Source of the DNA: Trichosporon coremiiforme
Lineage: Eukaryota; Basidiomycota; Tremellomycetes; Trichosporonales; Trichosporonaceae
Assembly (NCBI GenBank): GCA_039545355.1
Contig: BCJJ01000009.1
Span: 1,343,757-1,407,756 of the forward strand
DNA length: 64,000 nucleotides
Direction: 5' to 3'
Part shown: positions 12,319 through 24,715 of the stretch, piece after piece
How positions within the stretch are numbered: the stretch's first letter is position 1
Layout: each line of letters opens with the position of its first letter
Translations under genes and position numbers: made by a program
The notes under the pieces: model-generated
The model's database searches: none
What the model was told of the DNA's origin: nothing
The model's input: the letters and a program-made list of their open reading frames with translations, nothing else

Positions 12319-13875
12319 GGTTGCTGGTAGCTGGCCGCTTATCGGAGGGTGGTCACAGATGACAAAATTAAAACGTCGGAGGGTCTGGCGACGGGCTGAA
12401 CCGTAGTTTAATGGGAAAGGAGAGACGAGCGAAAGGGATTAAGGAATTGAGAGATGGAGAAGAGCGAAATGCCCAGTGATGGGTAAAGTTTGGAGAGGGA
12501 GAGAGGCAGCATCGCTGACGAGCTGGCAAGATTACAGCAGCCAAGCCGATCTCACTCACTGTGCAGTGGGCCAATTTGCTTCCGCAATCCGATCTGAATA
12601 TCTCATCTGCCGCGGCGCGTCGACCCTCGCCGCTGACCCAGCGCAGTAACGCTCACGCGTCTGGGCCACTGCCGCTCACGCGCCCATGCACCGAATGCGG
12701 CAACTCACGCTTGCGTCGGCCAAACGCTCCTCTCGGAAACCCGACAACAGTCCAGCGAACGTGCATCGCCGTCGTGCTCACTGCACACCTGACCCCACAT
12801 CGCAGAGCTGTAAGCCCCGCCGTAGTCACGAGATGGGCGGAATGTGGCTTCGGCGAGAGGGGCCAGATGCGCTCGGGACATGGCGGCATTGGCTATTTGG
12901 CTGCGCTAAGCGGTCCCCCTCCACGGCCAGTTCAACGCCAGGTGGGGTTATGTCCACGGCCAGCCTTGGAACGTCCATGAAGGAAAGGAGGGACAGAACA
13001 AGGAGGGCCGTGCCCCGAACGGAACTTTGCCCCATGCCTGCTATGCGTAGGTGTGCAGGAAGTGGATAGGATGAGGAACCAGCCAGAGCGCCCTCAGCAG
13101 GCCTTTGGCTGATCGCCGGACAATGACCAGCTCACCTCAGCTTCCGACGCTCATCGCAGAGAAGGTACATGTCGCGCCAATGCATCGGAACCTCCTTGGT
13201 TGCCAAAGCACCTGGCCCACTTGACACTGAACACTCTGCAAACCTGCCCAGCACACCCAAAGCGGAGGACAGGGACGACCGGGACACCGTGCCTAGAATG
13301 GACCACCGATCCGGAACCCAGATCAGCACTAGTCTCATCGATCACGACCAGTTCTCGACACCGCATCGAGGACTGTAGGGACTCGGCGGCCTCGGCGCCT
13401 GTCTCCAGGTTCAACATACGGCATTGAGGCAGGTCGCAACATGCTTAAAGCGGCCTTGAATGCCTGACGGCCAGTTCTGGAATCGGGGCCAGCCAAGCCT
13501 CGAAATAGAAGCCTGAATGCATCAGTAGGAGCGGCACGAGCGGGAGGGAGCGCCACCCCCGCTTCCACCCCAGCCTGTCCCCCGTGTACCCGTGTATAGA
13601 GCCATCGCAAGGGTCTGGACGACGGTCAGTGCGTCTTCGGCGGTCGCGCGCAGCGAGCTTGCACAGCACGCAGGTATAGGAGGCCAAGCATTGTTGCAAG
13701 CTTAGCGTCCTCTCGCATCTCTTGGGATGCTTGGTCCTATGCATTCATACACAACGCACAATATTCTTTGATACTTACTCTTGACTCTCGCTTGACGTTG
13801 AACGACCATATTTTACGACCTCAGACGACGACACTCACTTGACCCCCGACACTCATTTGAAACAAAGCTTGCACA
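12319..13875. other. Gene-poor interval upstream of SHR3 and the GH16 gene
   Basis: These 1.56 kb lie between divergent starts. Only short unsupported ORFs exist on either strand, and none shows recognisable domains or a coherent splice pattern. It probably contains both promoters; the AT-richer, pyrimidine-rich stretch 13740-13870 is the likely GH16 leader. Confidence 0.45.
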
Positions 13876-15705
13876 ATGCTTCAAGCCCTCTACGCCCTGG
13901 CCGCGCTCACTGCCGCCGTCCTCCCGGCCGCCGCCGAGACGCTCTGCAACGCGACCAATCTCTGCCCGAAGGCGTACCCGTGCTGCTCAGAGTACGGATA
14001 CTGCCAGAAGGGCGCCTTCTGTCTCGGAGGATGCAACCCACTCAGTACGTTGCGTTGTGCGGTGGGCGACTTCCTCGCCCTCGCAGAGTTTGGACTGCGG
14101 CCCACACCGACACTTGTCTCGATAGCCCGTTAGCGCCCTCTTGCTGACGATCATCAGACTCCTTCCGCCTGGAGAGCTGCATGCCTGCCCCTGTGTGCGA
14201 GAGCCACACGAACAACTTTGCGACCGACCTCAGCCTCGTGCTCCTGAACCACACGCAGTATGACGGTAACGCGACCAAGTGGGACTGGGTCGGTGAGTGA
14301 TGCCAAGAGGTACCAGCCCTGCCTAGAGCTTTCACTGTCGTCCAGGAGAGTACTGACAACCAGTCGACAAGGGCGAGATCGTCCCCAACCCGGAGGGCGA
14401 CGGTGTCCGCCTCACGCTCACCAAGGACGCGGGCGGTACGCGTATCTCGTCCACGCGCTACGTGCACTACGGAAAGATGGAGTTTGTCATGAGTGAGTAC
14501 AGGCGCATGAGTGCCCATCAACTGACGGCAGAATCCTCCAAGTGGGGCGGCATCATCACCTCCGCGATCACAATGTCGGACGTGAAGGACGAGATTGACT
14601 GGGAGTGGGTCGGCGCCTCGAATGACGAGGTGCAGAGCAACTACTTCTTCCTCGGCATTGCGGACTATGTCAACACGAAGGGCAAGACGCACAAGGTCGA
14701 GGGCGTTAAGGCGTCCGACGAGTGGCACACTTACACACTCGACTGGCAGGAGGAGGAGCTCAAGTGGCTCATTGACGGCACGGTAGTGCGCACCCTGAAG
14801 AAGAGCGAGACAGCTACTGCCGACGGACAGTTGTGAGTACACGAAGACGCGGAGACGAAGAAGTGGAGACAGCCATGCTTGGACCGAGGCGAAACGGCCC
14901 CGAACAGAGGCGAAACCTTGTCCAACTGGAATCTGGAACGGGCATGTGTTCCACGCTTGGGAGGCGATCATCTGGTGCCTGTCGACGAGGAATGGACCCC
15001 AAGTCAAGCTCTGCTAGCTCAGCTGTGACCTCATTACGTCTCCGTCATAGCTCTCAGCGCAGTGCTAACCGTCTCAGCCAATACCCTACCACCCCGTCCC
15101 GCGTGCAGCTCGCGATCTGGGCCTCCGGTATCGATGGCACCGCCGAGGGTACCGTCCAGTGGGGTGGCGGTATGGTTGACTGGGAGGCCGATGACTACAC
15201 CTCTAACGGCTACTACTGGGCCGAGCTGAAGACCATCACGCTCGAGTGCGCCGATGACGGTCTCAACACGACCCACGGCTACGTCTACACTGGCATCGAC
15301 TCGGCCAACATCCCCGTGAGTTCATCTGCAAAAATCTCCGCCCTCCCCTCGTGTATTCTCGGAGCGAGTATCGCTGTGCCAAGCAAGAGACAATGTGCAC
15401 GGTTCCTTCGGGCCTTTATGGCGTGAGAGCAGCGGGCCACTCGGGTGTCGCAGCTTCCATAAGCAACCACTTGAGAAGGCTCCGTAATGAAGGAACCGTG
15501 GAAGGAACTGTGGAGGAACCGCTTCCGTTGATTCAATGAGCCGCGGACACCGGTATTGTGACATCAGTGCTGACGGCAGGTTGTCTCCGTGTCGAACAAC
15601 CGCTCGACCGTCCTCGGCGCGGCGACCATGACGGGCGCGTCGATGAGCATGCTCGGCGTCGCTGTCGCCGCTGGTCTGCTCCCCTTGGCCCTCGCCGTGC
15701 TCTAA
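13876..15705 (+). CDS. GPI-anchored GH16 cell-wall transglycosylase, CRH1/UTR2 type
   Basis: Cell-wall enzyme predicted to link chitin to beta-glucan at the outer face of the plasma membrane or in the wall. There are six exons: 13876-14044, 14158-14292, 14364-14492, 14532-14832, 15078-15315 and 15580-15705 (365 aa). Residues 1-20 are a signal peptide. Residues ~22-55 hold a cysteine-rich CBM18-like patch (CNATNLCPKAYPCCSEYGYC). The GH16 domain follows, with the catalytic DEIDWEW: nucleophile Glu165, Asp167 and acid/base Glu169. The WHTYTLDW and VQLAIWASG strands are typical of CRH proteins. Several N-glycosylation sites are present. The C-terminus is Ser-rich and then hydrophobic (MLGVAVAAGLLPLALAVL), fitting a GPI-attachment signal. 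The introns of 245 and 264 nt are long for this region. Confidence 0.93.
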
Positions 15706-16814
15706 ACCTGCACCCGTCGTTGCGACGAACGTTACGACATGCAACATCAGATTCAGCTCGCAGCTTGCAGATCCCGTTTCAAAGCATCCGCCGGCTGTTA
15801 AGGCCCCACCGCTGCCGCATGGTCGTCAAATGATAACCGATCCCCCCTCCTCTCAACTCTCACACATTGTGCTATTCAGAGCTTCGAGCCTCGTAGCTTT
15901 CGAGCCGGGCATTCGTAGCTTTGTCTTGTTGCCTAGACCTAGACTCCTGTTTCTCTTCTTGATGACCTGTGACAAACTCCCTCCTGATTTCTTGATATCC
16001 CGTAGCCGTTCCAGCTTCCCCCGCCATTGCTGCCTCAGCAGCAGCAGCCGCCGCCGCCTGCAGCGCCTCCCGACCCCCGTGTCACCCGAGTGGCACTTCT
16101 TGCACCTTGTAATTTATGCATTCAAACTTGTTACGATCGGGACGAGTCGCACGCCATGCCGCACATTTGGCTGGTCATCGCGCGTTAGAACGCGAGACAC
16201 GAGTGCAACGGGCATGCACACGTACCCAGGTACCCATCCTGGCCCAGACTGCAGACTGGGTACTGGGTGCGCCAGGAACTCACGTCTCACCGCCGCATAC
16301 CTGCTCTACCTGAGAAGTGACCCAAGTGTGAATTAGGGAACAGGATATCGCGTGCCTCGATTGAGGGCGTGCCTGGCCATCTGTCCTAAATGGCGCGCCG
16401 GTGCGCCTGGAACGGCAGAACGGTGCCCCTCGTTCCTCGACGATTGCCTCGACTCAGCCGACATAGCGTGGGAAGCAGATGAGGAACCGGTCTCTTACGT
16501 TTGAACCGGCTGCAGGCTGCTTCAGCAGTTGCTCTGCACTGCTGCTTGCACGCTCGTGCGGCTCGCGGCTCTGCGCATCACCCGCCCATCGCCTGCACTA
16601 GGACTCCCAAGTGCACTAGGGCAATGCGGCAGTGGCGACGCACCCGCACCCGCACACCCCGATCCTCATCGCAGCGCTCTGGACTATTTGTTCCAGCCGC
16701 GAGCCGCTGGTATCTCGACATTCACACAACCCTCTGCACCTCGTCACTCGTCACTCGTCACTCCCACCCCTCTCCCGCTCGCTGAGCATCTCGAGCATCT
16801 CGAGCACACGCAGC
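15706..16814. other. Intergenic interval with no recognised gene
   Basis: About 1.1 kb between two same-strand genes. It holds the 3' region of the GH16 gene and the promoter of the hydrolase. Short ORFs present have no domain evidence. A CT-rich stretch with cgtcactcgtcactcgtcac repeats (16742-16763) precedes the next start codon. Confidence 0.4.
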
Positions 16815-19017
16815 ATGGTCGCTCTGTACCTTGCGCTGACGGCGTGCGGCGCCGTCATCGCCACAGCGTCCGCCGCCAGCTTGCTCTGGATCGTGCTCTG
16901 TCTCGGTGAGTAACCCGACGGGGAAGGGCTACACTGTCGCCTGCACTACCCGTAACGTCGACCAGCTGTACGGTACCTTCAAAGCTGACAAACAGTCCCC
17001 GTCGTCAATGTCGTCGCCGTCCCGAGCTTGATAGGCAGTCTGCTTCGTGAGTCGGCAGCACCAGTCCCGAAGCTGCCCCTCGAACCTGCCCCGCGAACCC
17101 ACACTGACATCGTGCTTCTGCAACTGCGCCCCCGCATGACAATCTCCGAACGCTCTTCCCCCCTTGCACCTACACGCTGCTCACCGTTTGTTCATGCGTC
17201 ACGCCGTCTGCATCCTTTCCCGCCTTCATCCTGGAATCACTGCTCTGCATGCTCAAAACACAATTCGGACCCACCATGCCCCACGCACAACTTGTCCGGA
17301 TAAACAGTCCTTGCACACGCCCTGCCCTTCGCGGCTTATCTCCTGCTCGCCCAGACCGATGCGCCCAAGCATTCGGGCAGCATATTTCTGCCCCTTTCCC
17401 CTGGTGAGTAAGGGAATCGCTGGAAAAACAGAGTTACAGCAAACTCGAGCTGCACTCGGGCTGCTCAGGTTGCATAGCTGCACCCGGTTGCACGACCCGG
17501 GAGTGCGGGCCCTCGTGAGCCGCGTACCTGTCACCTGAGCACGCACCTGAGCTATCTTGAGTCCGTGGCTGCAGCAGACCGAATTGCGCGTGCCGTGGGT
17601 AGAGAGGAAAAGTGAAACTGACCAAGACAGCTAGACACCTCGGACTCCTCGTAGCGGTCGTGAACTACGTCTGGTTCGTCGCCACCACGGCGCCGCGCTT
17701 CGTGCTCGCGTCCGTGCAGACTGCGATTTCACTCTGGCGCGCATCGTCCAAGACATACCCGCCCGCCGCCGTGCTCGAGAAGATACGGTAGGTGTTTAGG
17801 AAGCTGGCTGTTTTGAGACAACGGTAGCTGACGCACCAGTCGCAACGTCCCATACCACCATAAGCCGCAGTGCAAGCTCGATGTCTTCCTTGCCCACGCG
17901 CGCCCGGCACCTAGCCCGAAACCGCAGAGCAGCCCACCCATCTCGCGCGTCTCGTCCGTTACGACACTACCCGATGTCGACGTCGGTAGCCAGGTCGACG
18001 GCGAGTTCCCGCCCGGCACGTGGGGTGACCTCGCCCCCGGCTCTCCGATCAACGGTGACCCGAACCTGAGCCCCGTCGTCATGCTCGTGTACGATGTTGG
18101 AACCATGGGCCCGATCAAGCCGCAGAAGTGGATGTTCTGGCTGCTCGGGAACAAGCTCGCCCAGCAGGGTTATGGTAAGCTGTCGAACCCGTGCCTTGTA
18201 GCTGACATCAGTCTGCGTCATCCCCGACATCACGACGTACCCCGACGGCACGGTTGAGGACATGGTCAGCGATGTGCGGCATGCCCTGTCGTGGGTGCGC
18301 AAGGAGGTTGCCAACTATGGCGGCGACCCGGCCAACATCCACCTCATGGGCCACGGACTCGGAGCGCACCTGGCGCTGTACACGATCTCGCAGGCTGCGG
18401 TCGTTCACTCGCGCGACCGTCTCGAGATTCTGAACGCAGCGAGCCAGTGGAGCCACTTCACGGGGCAGCAGCGTGAGATCCCGAACGGTCTCAAGAGCCT
18501 GCGCGTGTACGCGCCCGAGGCGGACCTGCCGCCCATCCGCGGCGTGATCATGCTCTCCCCCATTGCCGACATCATCAAGCAGGTCCGCCACGAAAGCAAG
18601 TGCTGGGTCGAGCATGTGTCTCCGCTGCGGCGCGCGCTCGGCTCCTCCCAGACACGCTGCATGAAGCACTCGCTCGGGCACATCCTCTTCGCGGCGCGGC
18701 ACATCGTGGAGGCAGACTGTCTCCCAGAGAAAGCGCTCATCATCCACGGGTAAGCTCCCAAAAGTTGTTGCAGCTGACATCAGTGTTAACGACACGATTG
18801 TGCCGGCGTGGCAGGGCATCTGGCTCGCGGACTTGCTGAACGGGCTCGACATGGGCGTCACCATCAAGCAGTACAAGCTCGCTCATTTCGACGTCGTCAC
18901 CAGCATGATGACGGGGTTCCGCGGCAAGAGCACGGACTGGCTCCTGCATGATAGTAAGGTCTTTGAGCCTGAGACATTAGCTAACGCGCAGCGCGGACCT
19001 TCATCGACAGCAAATAG
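16815..19017 (+). CDS. Membrane-tethered alpha/beta-hydrolase-fold protein lacking the nucleophile Ser
   Basis: There are eight exons: 16815-16905, 16996-17046, 17308-17403, 17631-17787, 17840-18174, 18212-18749, 18784-18953 and 18992-19017 (487 aa). The first ~130 residues hold two to three hydrophobic segments, so it is probably membrane anchored. The hydrolase domain (~residues 190-470) resembles the carboxylesterase/isoprenylcysteine methylesterase-like group: SWVRKEVANYGGDPANIHL before the nucleophile elbow. The elbow reads GHGLGAHLAL, so Gly292 (codon 18355-18357) stands where Ser is expected. The acid (Asp426 in NDTIVP) and the His (His457 in KLAHFD) are in place. Unless another residue serves, it is likely a pseudoenzyme or binding protein. 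Exons 2 and 3 lie in weakly constrained sequence and are less certain than exons 4-8. Confidence 0.78.
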
Positions 19018-19302
19018 ACTCTCGTTTTCGATTAACTCTCTCATATAGTAGTAAAACGCCCGTGGAGGCATAGTTGTACGTTCGTATGTGAAATCCTGTG
19101 ATATTATACTGGGGAGCGTGGGAGGGGCGCGGCGAGTGTAGTTGCTCGTTACAACTTTGTGACGAGGCGCAGTGATCAGCCCTCCCCCCGCGGCACACGT
19201 CCAGTCAGCCTCCCACATCCACCCTCTGACGACTGTTCCCTCACTCTTCCCTCACCTTCACATCTTCTCCATCATCCTCATCCTCACCGAGGAGCAAACA
19301 AG

Positions 19303-20883
19303 ATGGCCTTCCCCGGGTTCTTCGACACAATCTATCGCATCAAGGACAAGTCGGTGTACGCCCCCGGCACGGCGGGCGGGGACATTGCGCTCCCCGACCG
19401 CTTGGGTGTGAAGAAACCGCAGTGGGAACAGAAGGACAAGAGTCTGAACGGCAAGATCTGGGGTCTCTTCCCCGTCGAGAAGGGGTGGGAGGAGCTGGAC
19501 GAGATGTCCTCTAAAGGGTTCAAGGAGGTCGAGTCGTGAGTTACCCTCCCTTCCCCTCCCTCCCAACACCTTCGCGCTTCGACACCACCTTCGACGCCAC
19601 CTGGCCAACTTGCAACTCGCTGCACGGAGTCTCGGAAAGAAAGCTAACCCCAGCCTCCTCGGCAAGGGTGTCGGTCCCTACCCCCAAAAGAAACTGCTCA
19701 AGGCAATCCCAGCGCACGAACGTGCCCGCGAGGCCGCAAAGCTGAGCACGCTGTACTGGGTCTTCTTCGAACTCGTTACGCGCGGCGTGTACCGTCCCAA
19801 AGAGGCCGGCAAGGTCATGCCCCGCTACCTCCTGCAAGGCCGCAAGGCGAAGGGCGAAATCGAGCCGATTGCGGGGAAGGTGAAGCGTATCGAGGCGATC
19901 AAGGAGAAGGCGAACAAGCTGTAGGTCACATACCATCGCACCGAGATCAGCGGATGAGGGCTCGCTGACGCTCGCCCCCAGGTCCAAGAAGAAACCCCTC
20001 GACGCGCTGTTGCAGTACGCCACAGCGCTTGTTGAGATGTATCCCTGGACGGCTACCGCTCTGCTCTGGAACGCACAGGACGCCTTCGGGCTCGGTGTCG
20101 CGCAGCTGTGAGTTTAGCGAGTTTAGCTGCGCCTCTGTGTAACTGACACGGAACAGGGAGGAAGCACTTTGGTCCAACGCTGCGGCCATGTGCATCCGTA
20201 TTGGTAACGGCAGCCCCGTGTGGCGCTGGGGCGTGCTTGGCGCTTACTGCGCGGATGCCGTGCTTCAGGCGAGGTACACGAGTCACAAGCTGCTCAGCAA
20301 GTGTTACTACCGTGAGTATTCACTCCACTGACCTCCTGCTGTCCACCGTCTCACGCAGCAGACATGAGCACAGCACACTCCCCTCCCCCGCCCACGCCGC
20401 GCTCCGCTCACACCAGGCTACATGGACGCGTACGTCATGTTCCAAGTCCCGCAGGGCTGGAAGCGTCCCCGCCCCGAGGACCTGCCCTCTCCCTGCGACG
20501 CGCTCGTCATGATGTCTATCCTGACCGGCCTGGCCGGGGACATCACCGAGACCTTCGTGCTCTCCTCCCGCATGGCGGCCGCACACATCGACAAGCCCGA
20601 AGTGCACAAGCACGCGCAGGCGGTTCTCAACGCCGTTCCCACCGGCGAGGCGGAGCACTGGGCCCACTGGGGCTGTCAACAGGGGCACAGCACTTGCTTC
20701 GCGGCGGGCAGCGTGTACGTTGCCGAGATGGAGGGGAAGGAGCTTGTGCTGCCCAACTCGAGCCAGAGCTTTGTGAAGGATGTTGATAGAAAGTTGTTTC
20801 AGGCTATGAAGGGGAGGATTGCGGGGGGTGAGTTTGCGGAAGTCAAAGTCAAGGGGAAGGAGAAGGCGACTGAGCAGAAGTGA
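19303..20883 (+). CDS. Tandem WAH-C-H-C family, copy 1 (intact)
   Basis: I do not recognise this family. There are five exons: 19303-19535, 19654-19920, 19982-20107, 20157-20311 and 20417-20883. Intron phases are 2,2,2,1, giving 415 aa. It is the most divergent of six tandem relatives and the only one with an undamaged frame. Exon 1 keeps the block QWEQKDKSLNGKIWGLFP, exon 3 keeps YPWTATALLW, and the exon 3/4 junction keeps AQLEEALW. Exon 5 carries W-A-H-x2-C-x3-H-x2-C at 20659-20697, which could bind a metal (His, Cys, His, Cys), although that is inference. No signal peptide and no clear TM segment are seen; the PWTA block is only moderately hydrophobic. The C-terminus is Lys-rich. The start at 19303 has a good context (aagATGG). 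Confidence 0.8.
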
Positions 20884-21190
20884 GCTGTGCAGATATAGTC
20901 GCCAACGAGCCAAGTCCGAAGAAGGAAAGCCTTTGTACATAGCGCCATGCCATACCATGCTGTGAAGTCTACGTGTTGCAGCCTGAGAGTGGAAGTCTGT
21001 AACTTGAGAGGAGAGGGCAAGGTGCACAGGGATCGAGAGCTTAGAGAGAGTCAGTGTACGGCGCGAGTCGATCGAAGTGGCAATCGAGGTGATCGGCGCG
21101 CTACGCGTGCGCACTTGTGTCAGCAAGTCCAGTCAACCCCCATTGTGTCTTCACCCACTCCGCTCCATTCCCCTCACTCATCATCCCGGT

Positions 21191-22684
21191 ATGGTTCTCA
21201 GCAATAGCGAGCGCAAGGCCAAGAACCGGGTCCTGGATGACTGGCGCTGTGCCCCGCAGATCCTCATCACCCCCTTCACCGCCGGCAGCGGGCTCGACTT
21301 TCCCGTTGCCAAGTTCACCGACGCGCATTACGAGCAGGAAGACATCAGTCTGAACAAGGTTCTCTGGGCTCTGTGGCCCGTTTCCCCTCCTGACGGTTAC
21401 GCCCGCGTGCAGCGTCAGACCGAGGCGAAGCGCAACCAGTGAGGTTACCGCTGGAGACAGTAGCTGACGACCAGACTGCTCCCGACCAGCAGCGTCCAGG
21501 ATGTCACCGACGAAGGCGGGTTTGACGCCACCAAGCTCAAAGCCGCTCTACCCTTCGCCGAGCGTGAACGTATCGCTTCCAACCTCCGCCTCTTGGAAGA
21601 AGTGCACACAGACCTGAACAAGGCAGGGTGGCTGCAGTTCGACACGCTCGCGGACGGTCTCTCCCCTTTACACCTCCTCTACTACCGCCAGGAGATGCAT
21701 GATGTGGCGCCGCTCGCGTCTGCCGTCGAGGCGGCTCAGAGGATCAAAAAGGAAGGAGATATGTAAGCTAGGCGCTAGCTGTCTCAGCTGACACCAGCCT
21801 CCTCGCCAAGGCGAACAAGGCCCTCGGAGAGAAACAGGGCGGCGGCGGCGTCTTCTCGCCCGAGATCAACCAGCTCGCCGGCGCCGCGGCGGGCAAGTTC
21901 TGCTCGGTCCTCTTCGCCCTGTGGCCCTGGACGGCGAGCGGACTCGTCATGTCTTCCGATCTTGCGTTCGGCTGCGGTATTGCGCAGGTGTAAGCTTCGC
22001 GCCTCCTCCGATTGAGCTGACGACAGCGAGAGCGAGCTCTGGTTCAGTATCGGCGAGAGCTGCATCCTCCTGTCCGACCACGAGAAGCGCGACGGCCGCA
22101 CGCTGCTGAACGGCATGGTGTATAGGGACACGGACGGGACGTACTTCCTCGTCCTGGCGCGTCTCGCCAACCTCGTTCCCATCCACACTCGCTACGTGCC
22201 CTATGGCATCCTGTGCCGTGCCCTCTGCAGTGAGTTGAGAATCTTCCGAACCCACAAACTGTGTCCAAATATCACAAGCTGACGCAAGCCGCCTCTGTCT
22301 TTGGCAGGATGTTCGACCTCATGTCCGAGGCTTGGGACAGCGAGTCGGGCATCGGCGTCGCGCTGGGCGTCCGCTGCTCCACTGGCGCGGGCGTCTCGCC
22401 CAACGCGTGGGCGCACGCCTCCTGCAGTACCCGCCACAAGGGCTGCGTCGGTGTCGGGTTCAGCATGCTCGAGAAGGCAAGGGCGCTCCTCAAAAATCTT
22501 CAAGGCGAAATGGGGCCGCAAGGCACGTGCGGAGCAGCTGCTGAACGAGAGCCGCTGGGAAGTCCTCCCCGACGGCGGTGATGGGAAACAGGAGGAAGAG
22601 GCGTGGCACTTCGACAAGACTGGCAAGAAGATGCCTGGACCTCGGGCTGGGTACACCGTTGGCGGGTGCGTGCAGGCTGTGTAA
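21191..22684 (+). pseudogene. Tandem WAH-C-H-C family, copy 2 (frameshift in last exon)
   Basis: There are five exons: 21191-21438, 21475-21762, 21798-21989, 22027-22229 and 22289-22684, with phases 2,2,2,1 as in copy 1. Introns are 36, 35, 37 and 59 nt. Exon 1 has FTAGSGLDFPVAKF and YEQEDISLNKVLWALWP. Exon 2 has ALPFAERERIASNLRLL. Exons 3/4 have LWPWTASGLVMS and VLARLANLVPIHTRYVP. The WAHxxCxxxHxxC motif lies at 22408-22446. After it the frame is lost near the five-A run at 22492-22496. The unshifted frame stops at 22581, whereas the frame one base over continues with family-like sequence (HFDKTGKKMPGPR) to a stop at 22684. A GC-AG mini-intron (gcaagg...aag, 31 nt) could also explain it but has no good branch site. 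It is either a young pseudogene or uses an odd intron. Confidence 0.75.
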
Positions 22685-22940
22685 GTTACGTTGTAAATGT
22701 CGCATTAGGACTGTACATCGGAAGCCATGCCATGTTGTGTATTGTGCAGACTCTTGCCGGAATGGAGTGTGGTGAGCTCAGCCTCGTGCGAAGGCACGTT
22801 GAGAGTGGCGATCAAACTGCGACACGCGAGGGGCGCTCAACGTGATCAGCGAGCTGCGAAGCGCTCCACGTCCCATGACACCGTCAGCCTCGTCACTCTC
22901 TTTCTCACTTCTCACCCACTCTCTCCCGACCCGACCCAGT

Positions 22941-24483
22941 ATGCCGCCCAGCAGCAGCCAGGGCAGCTCCGAGGAGCAACTCGCGAACGACTGGCGCACC
23001 GCACCTCAGTCCGTCACCACCCCGTTCACGGCGGGCAGCGATATCACCTTCACCACTGCTGCATTTGGACCCGCGCATTATGCTCAAGAAGATACATCTC
23101 TGAACGAAACCCTTTGGAGCCTTTGGCCCATCTCGTCCCTTGAAGAATTCCAGGGAGTGAACCAGGATGCCGAGGAGAAGCGTGAAGAGTACGTTTTTCT
23201 TTGCATTGACGAAACTGACGACAGATGCCTTCCCTCTATCTCTAGAGACGGCAGCTTCGACAAGGTCAAGTTGAAGGCGGGTCTACCCCGAGCGGAGCGC
23301 ACAAGGATGGCAGTGATGGTGCGACTCCTCAACTCGCTGCACACTATCCTGAACATTGTCGGGAGGCTCGAGTACACCTCGCTCGTCGATGGACAGTCGC
23401 CCTTCATACTTCTGAAAACGCGCCAGACCTTGCTTGACGTTCCACCCCTCGACAAGGCCATTGAGGCTGCCAAGCGCTTCAAGAAGGAGGGCGATGTGTG
23501 AGCTACCCACACTGTAAGAAGTTCGAGCTAACACCAGGCTCATCGCCAAAGCGGGAAGGATCCAGAGTGGAGGCCCAAGGAACCTGCAGCACCTCATGGC
23601 CAAAGCGACTCTGCTTCAGTATGGAGATCTGGGAACTGTGATGGAGATGGCGGCCCAGCACTTCAGTCCGCCGGTCAATAACCTCGCCGGCGCCGCCGTG
23701 GGCAAGTACTGCTCCGCGCTCCTCGCCCTCTGGCCGTTGACTGCCAGCGGCCTCATCATGTCCCCTGAAGTTGCCTTTGGCTCTGGCATCGCAGAGCTGT
23801 AAGCTTCCAGAAAGGCTCGGTTAAGCTGACAGCACAGCGAGAGCGAGCTGTGGTGAAGCATCGGCTCCTCATGTATCCGTCAGTACCGCATGGTTCCCGG
23901 CCACAACGGGGTCCATCCCACGATCTTGTTCGTCATGTACGGGCGTCTTGCAAACCTCATTTCCGTGCACACGCGCTACGTGCCCTTCAAGCTCCTCCAC
24001 CGCACCCTGTCCTGTGAGTGCCCCATCTAGTTCCCAAACTCCCTTACTGTGATGGCTGACCGGACCCCAGCGGCTTCGCTGAACGGCCTTGTACTCAGCC
24101 AGTTCAAAACCAATCAATGGCAGAGCGAGTTCGAAGACGGCGACAAGCTCTCCGACCTCTGCGCCCCAGGTGCTGCCAACCGCCCGAACGCGTGGGCGCA
24201 TGCCGATTGCGATACCAAGCACAAGGGGTGTCTTGGCATTGGCTTCAGTCTGCACGAAAAGTTGGGCGCGGGCGACAAGATGGGCAGGATGAACGAGGAG
24301 CGCGAGTCACGCTCTGACCTCCTCGCTGAAGAGACGAGCTCTTACTTTGAGAAGCTGATGGGGAAATCGGAGGAGAAGGAGGGATGGAACTATGACAAGG
24401 ATGGGAAGGAGACGTATGGCCCCAAGACCGCGGACAAGCGCAGGGCTGTCTACCCCACCGATGGAAGCGTCGAGTTTCGCTAA
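22941..24483 (+). pseudogene. Tandem WAH-C-H-C family, copy 3 (in-frame TGA)
   Basis: There are five exons: 22941-23188, 23225-23497, 23538-23798, 23838-24013 and 24071-24483, with phases 2,2,2,1. Exon 1 is 248 nt, the same length as in copy 2. Conserved blocks are PFTAGSDITFTT, YAQEDTSLNETLWSLWP, LWPLTASGLIMSPEVAFG, GRLANLISVHTRYVPFK and the WAH motif at 24193-24231. Near the start of exon 4 the family motif ESELW is followed by TGA at 23854-23856, where copy 2 has a Phe codon. The frame is otherwise open to 24481, for 457 codons overall. Exon 3 is longer than in relatives by an inserted segment around 23560-23650. A single nonsense mutation is the simplest reading; stop-codon readthrough or a sequencing error cannot be excluded. 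Confidence 0.75.
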
Positions 24484-24715
24484 GGCGAACAGCTCTGTAG
24501 ATATGTAGAATGAACATGAGACTGTGTATTCAGATTGTTGTTGAGAGACGCGAGCTGCACTAGGTGGGTTGGTGACAAGCCTTTCCGCCTGCGCCCGAGG
24601 CACGTCGATCGGTGGCGATCAGTTGCAGCACGCGACGCCTAGTCCACTCACCTCACGACCTCATCTCAACACTTCACCATCACTACAATCTTCCACCCCT
24701 CACTCCATTCCACCC

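Noticed and set aside
23799..23860. Alternative acceptor to bypass the TGA in copy 3
   Set aside because: No downstream AG restores the frame while keeping the ESELW block present in copies 2 and 3.
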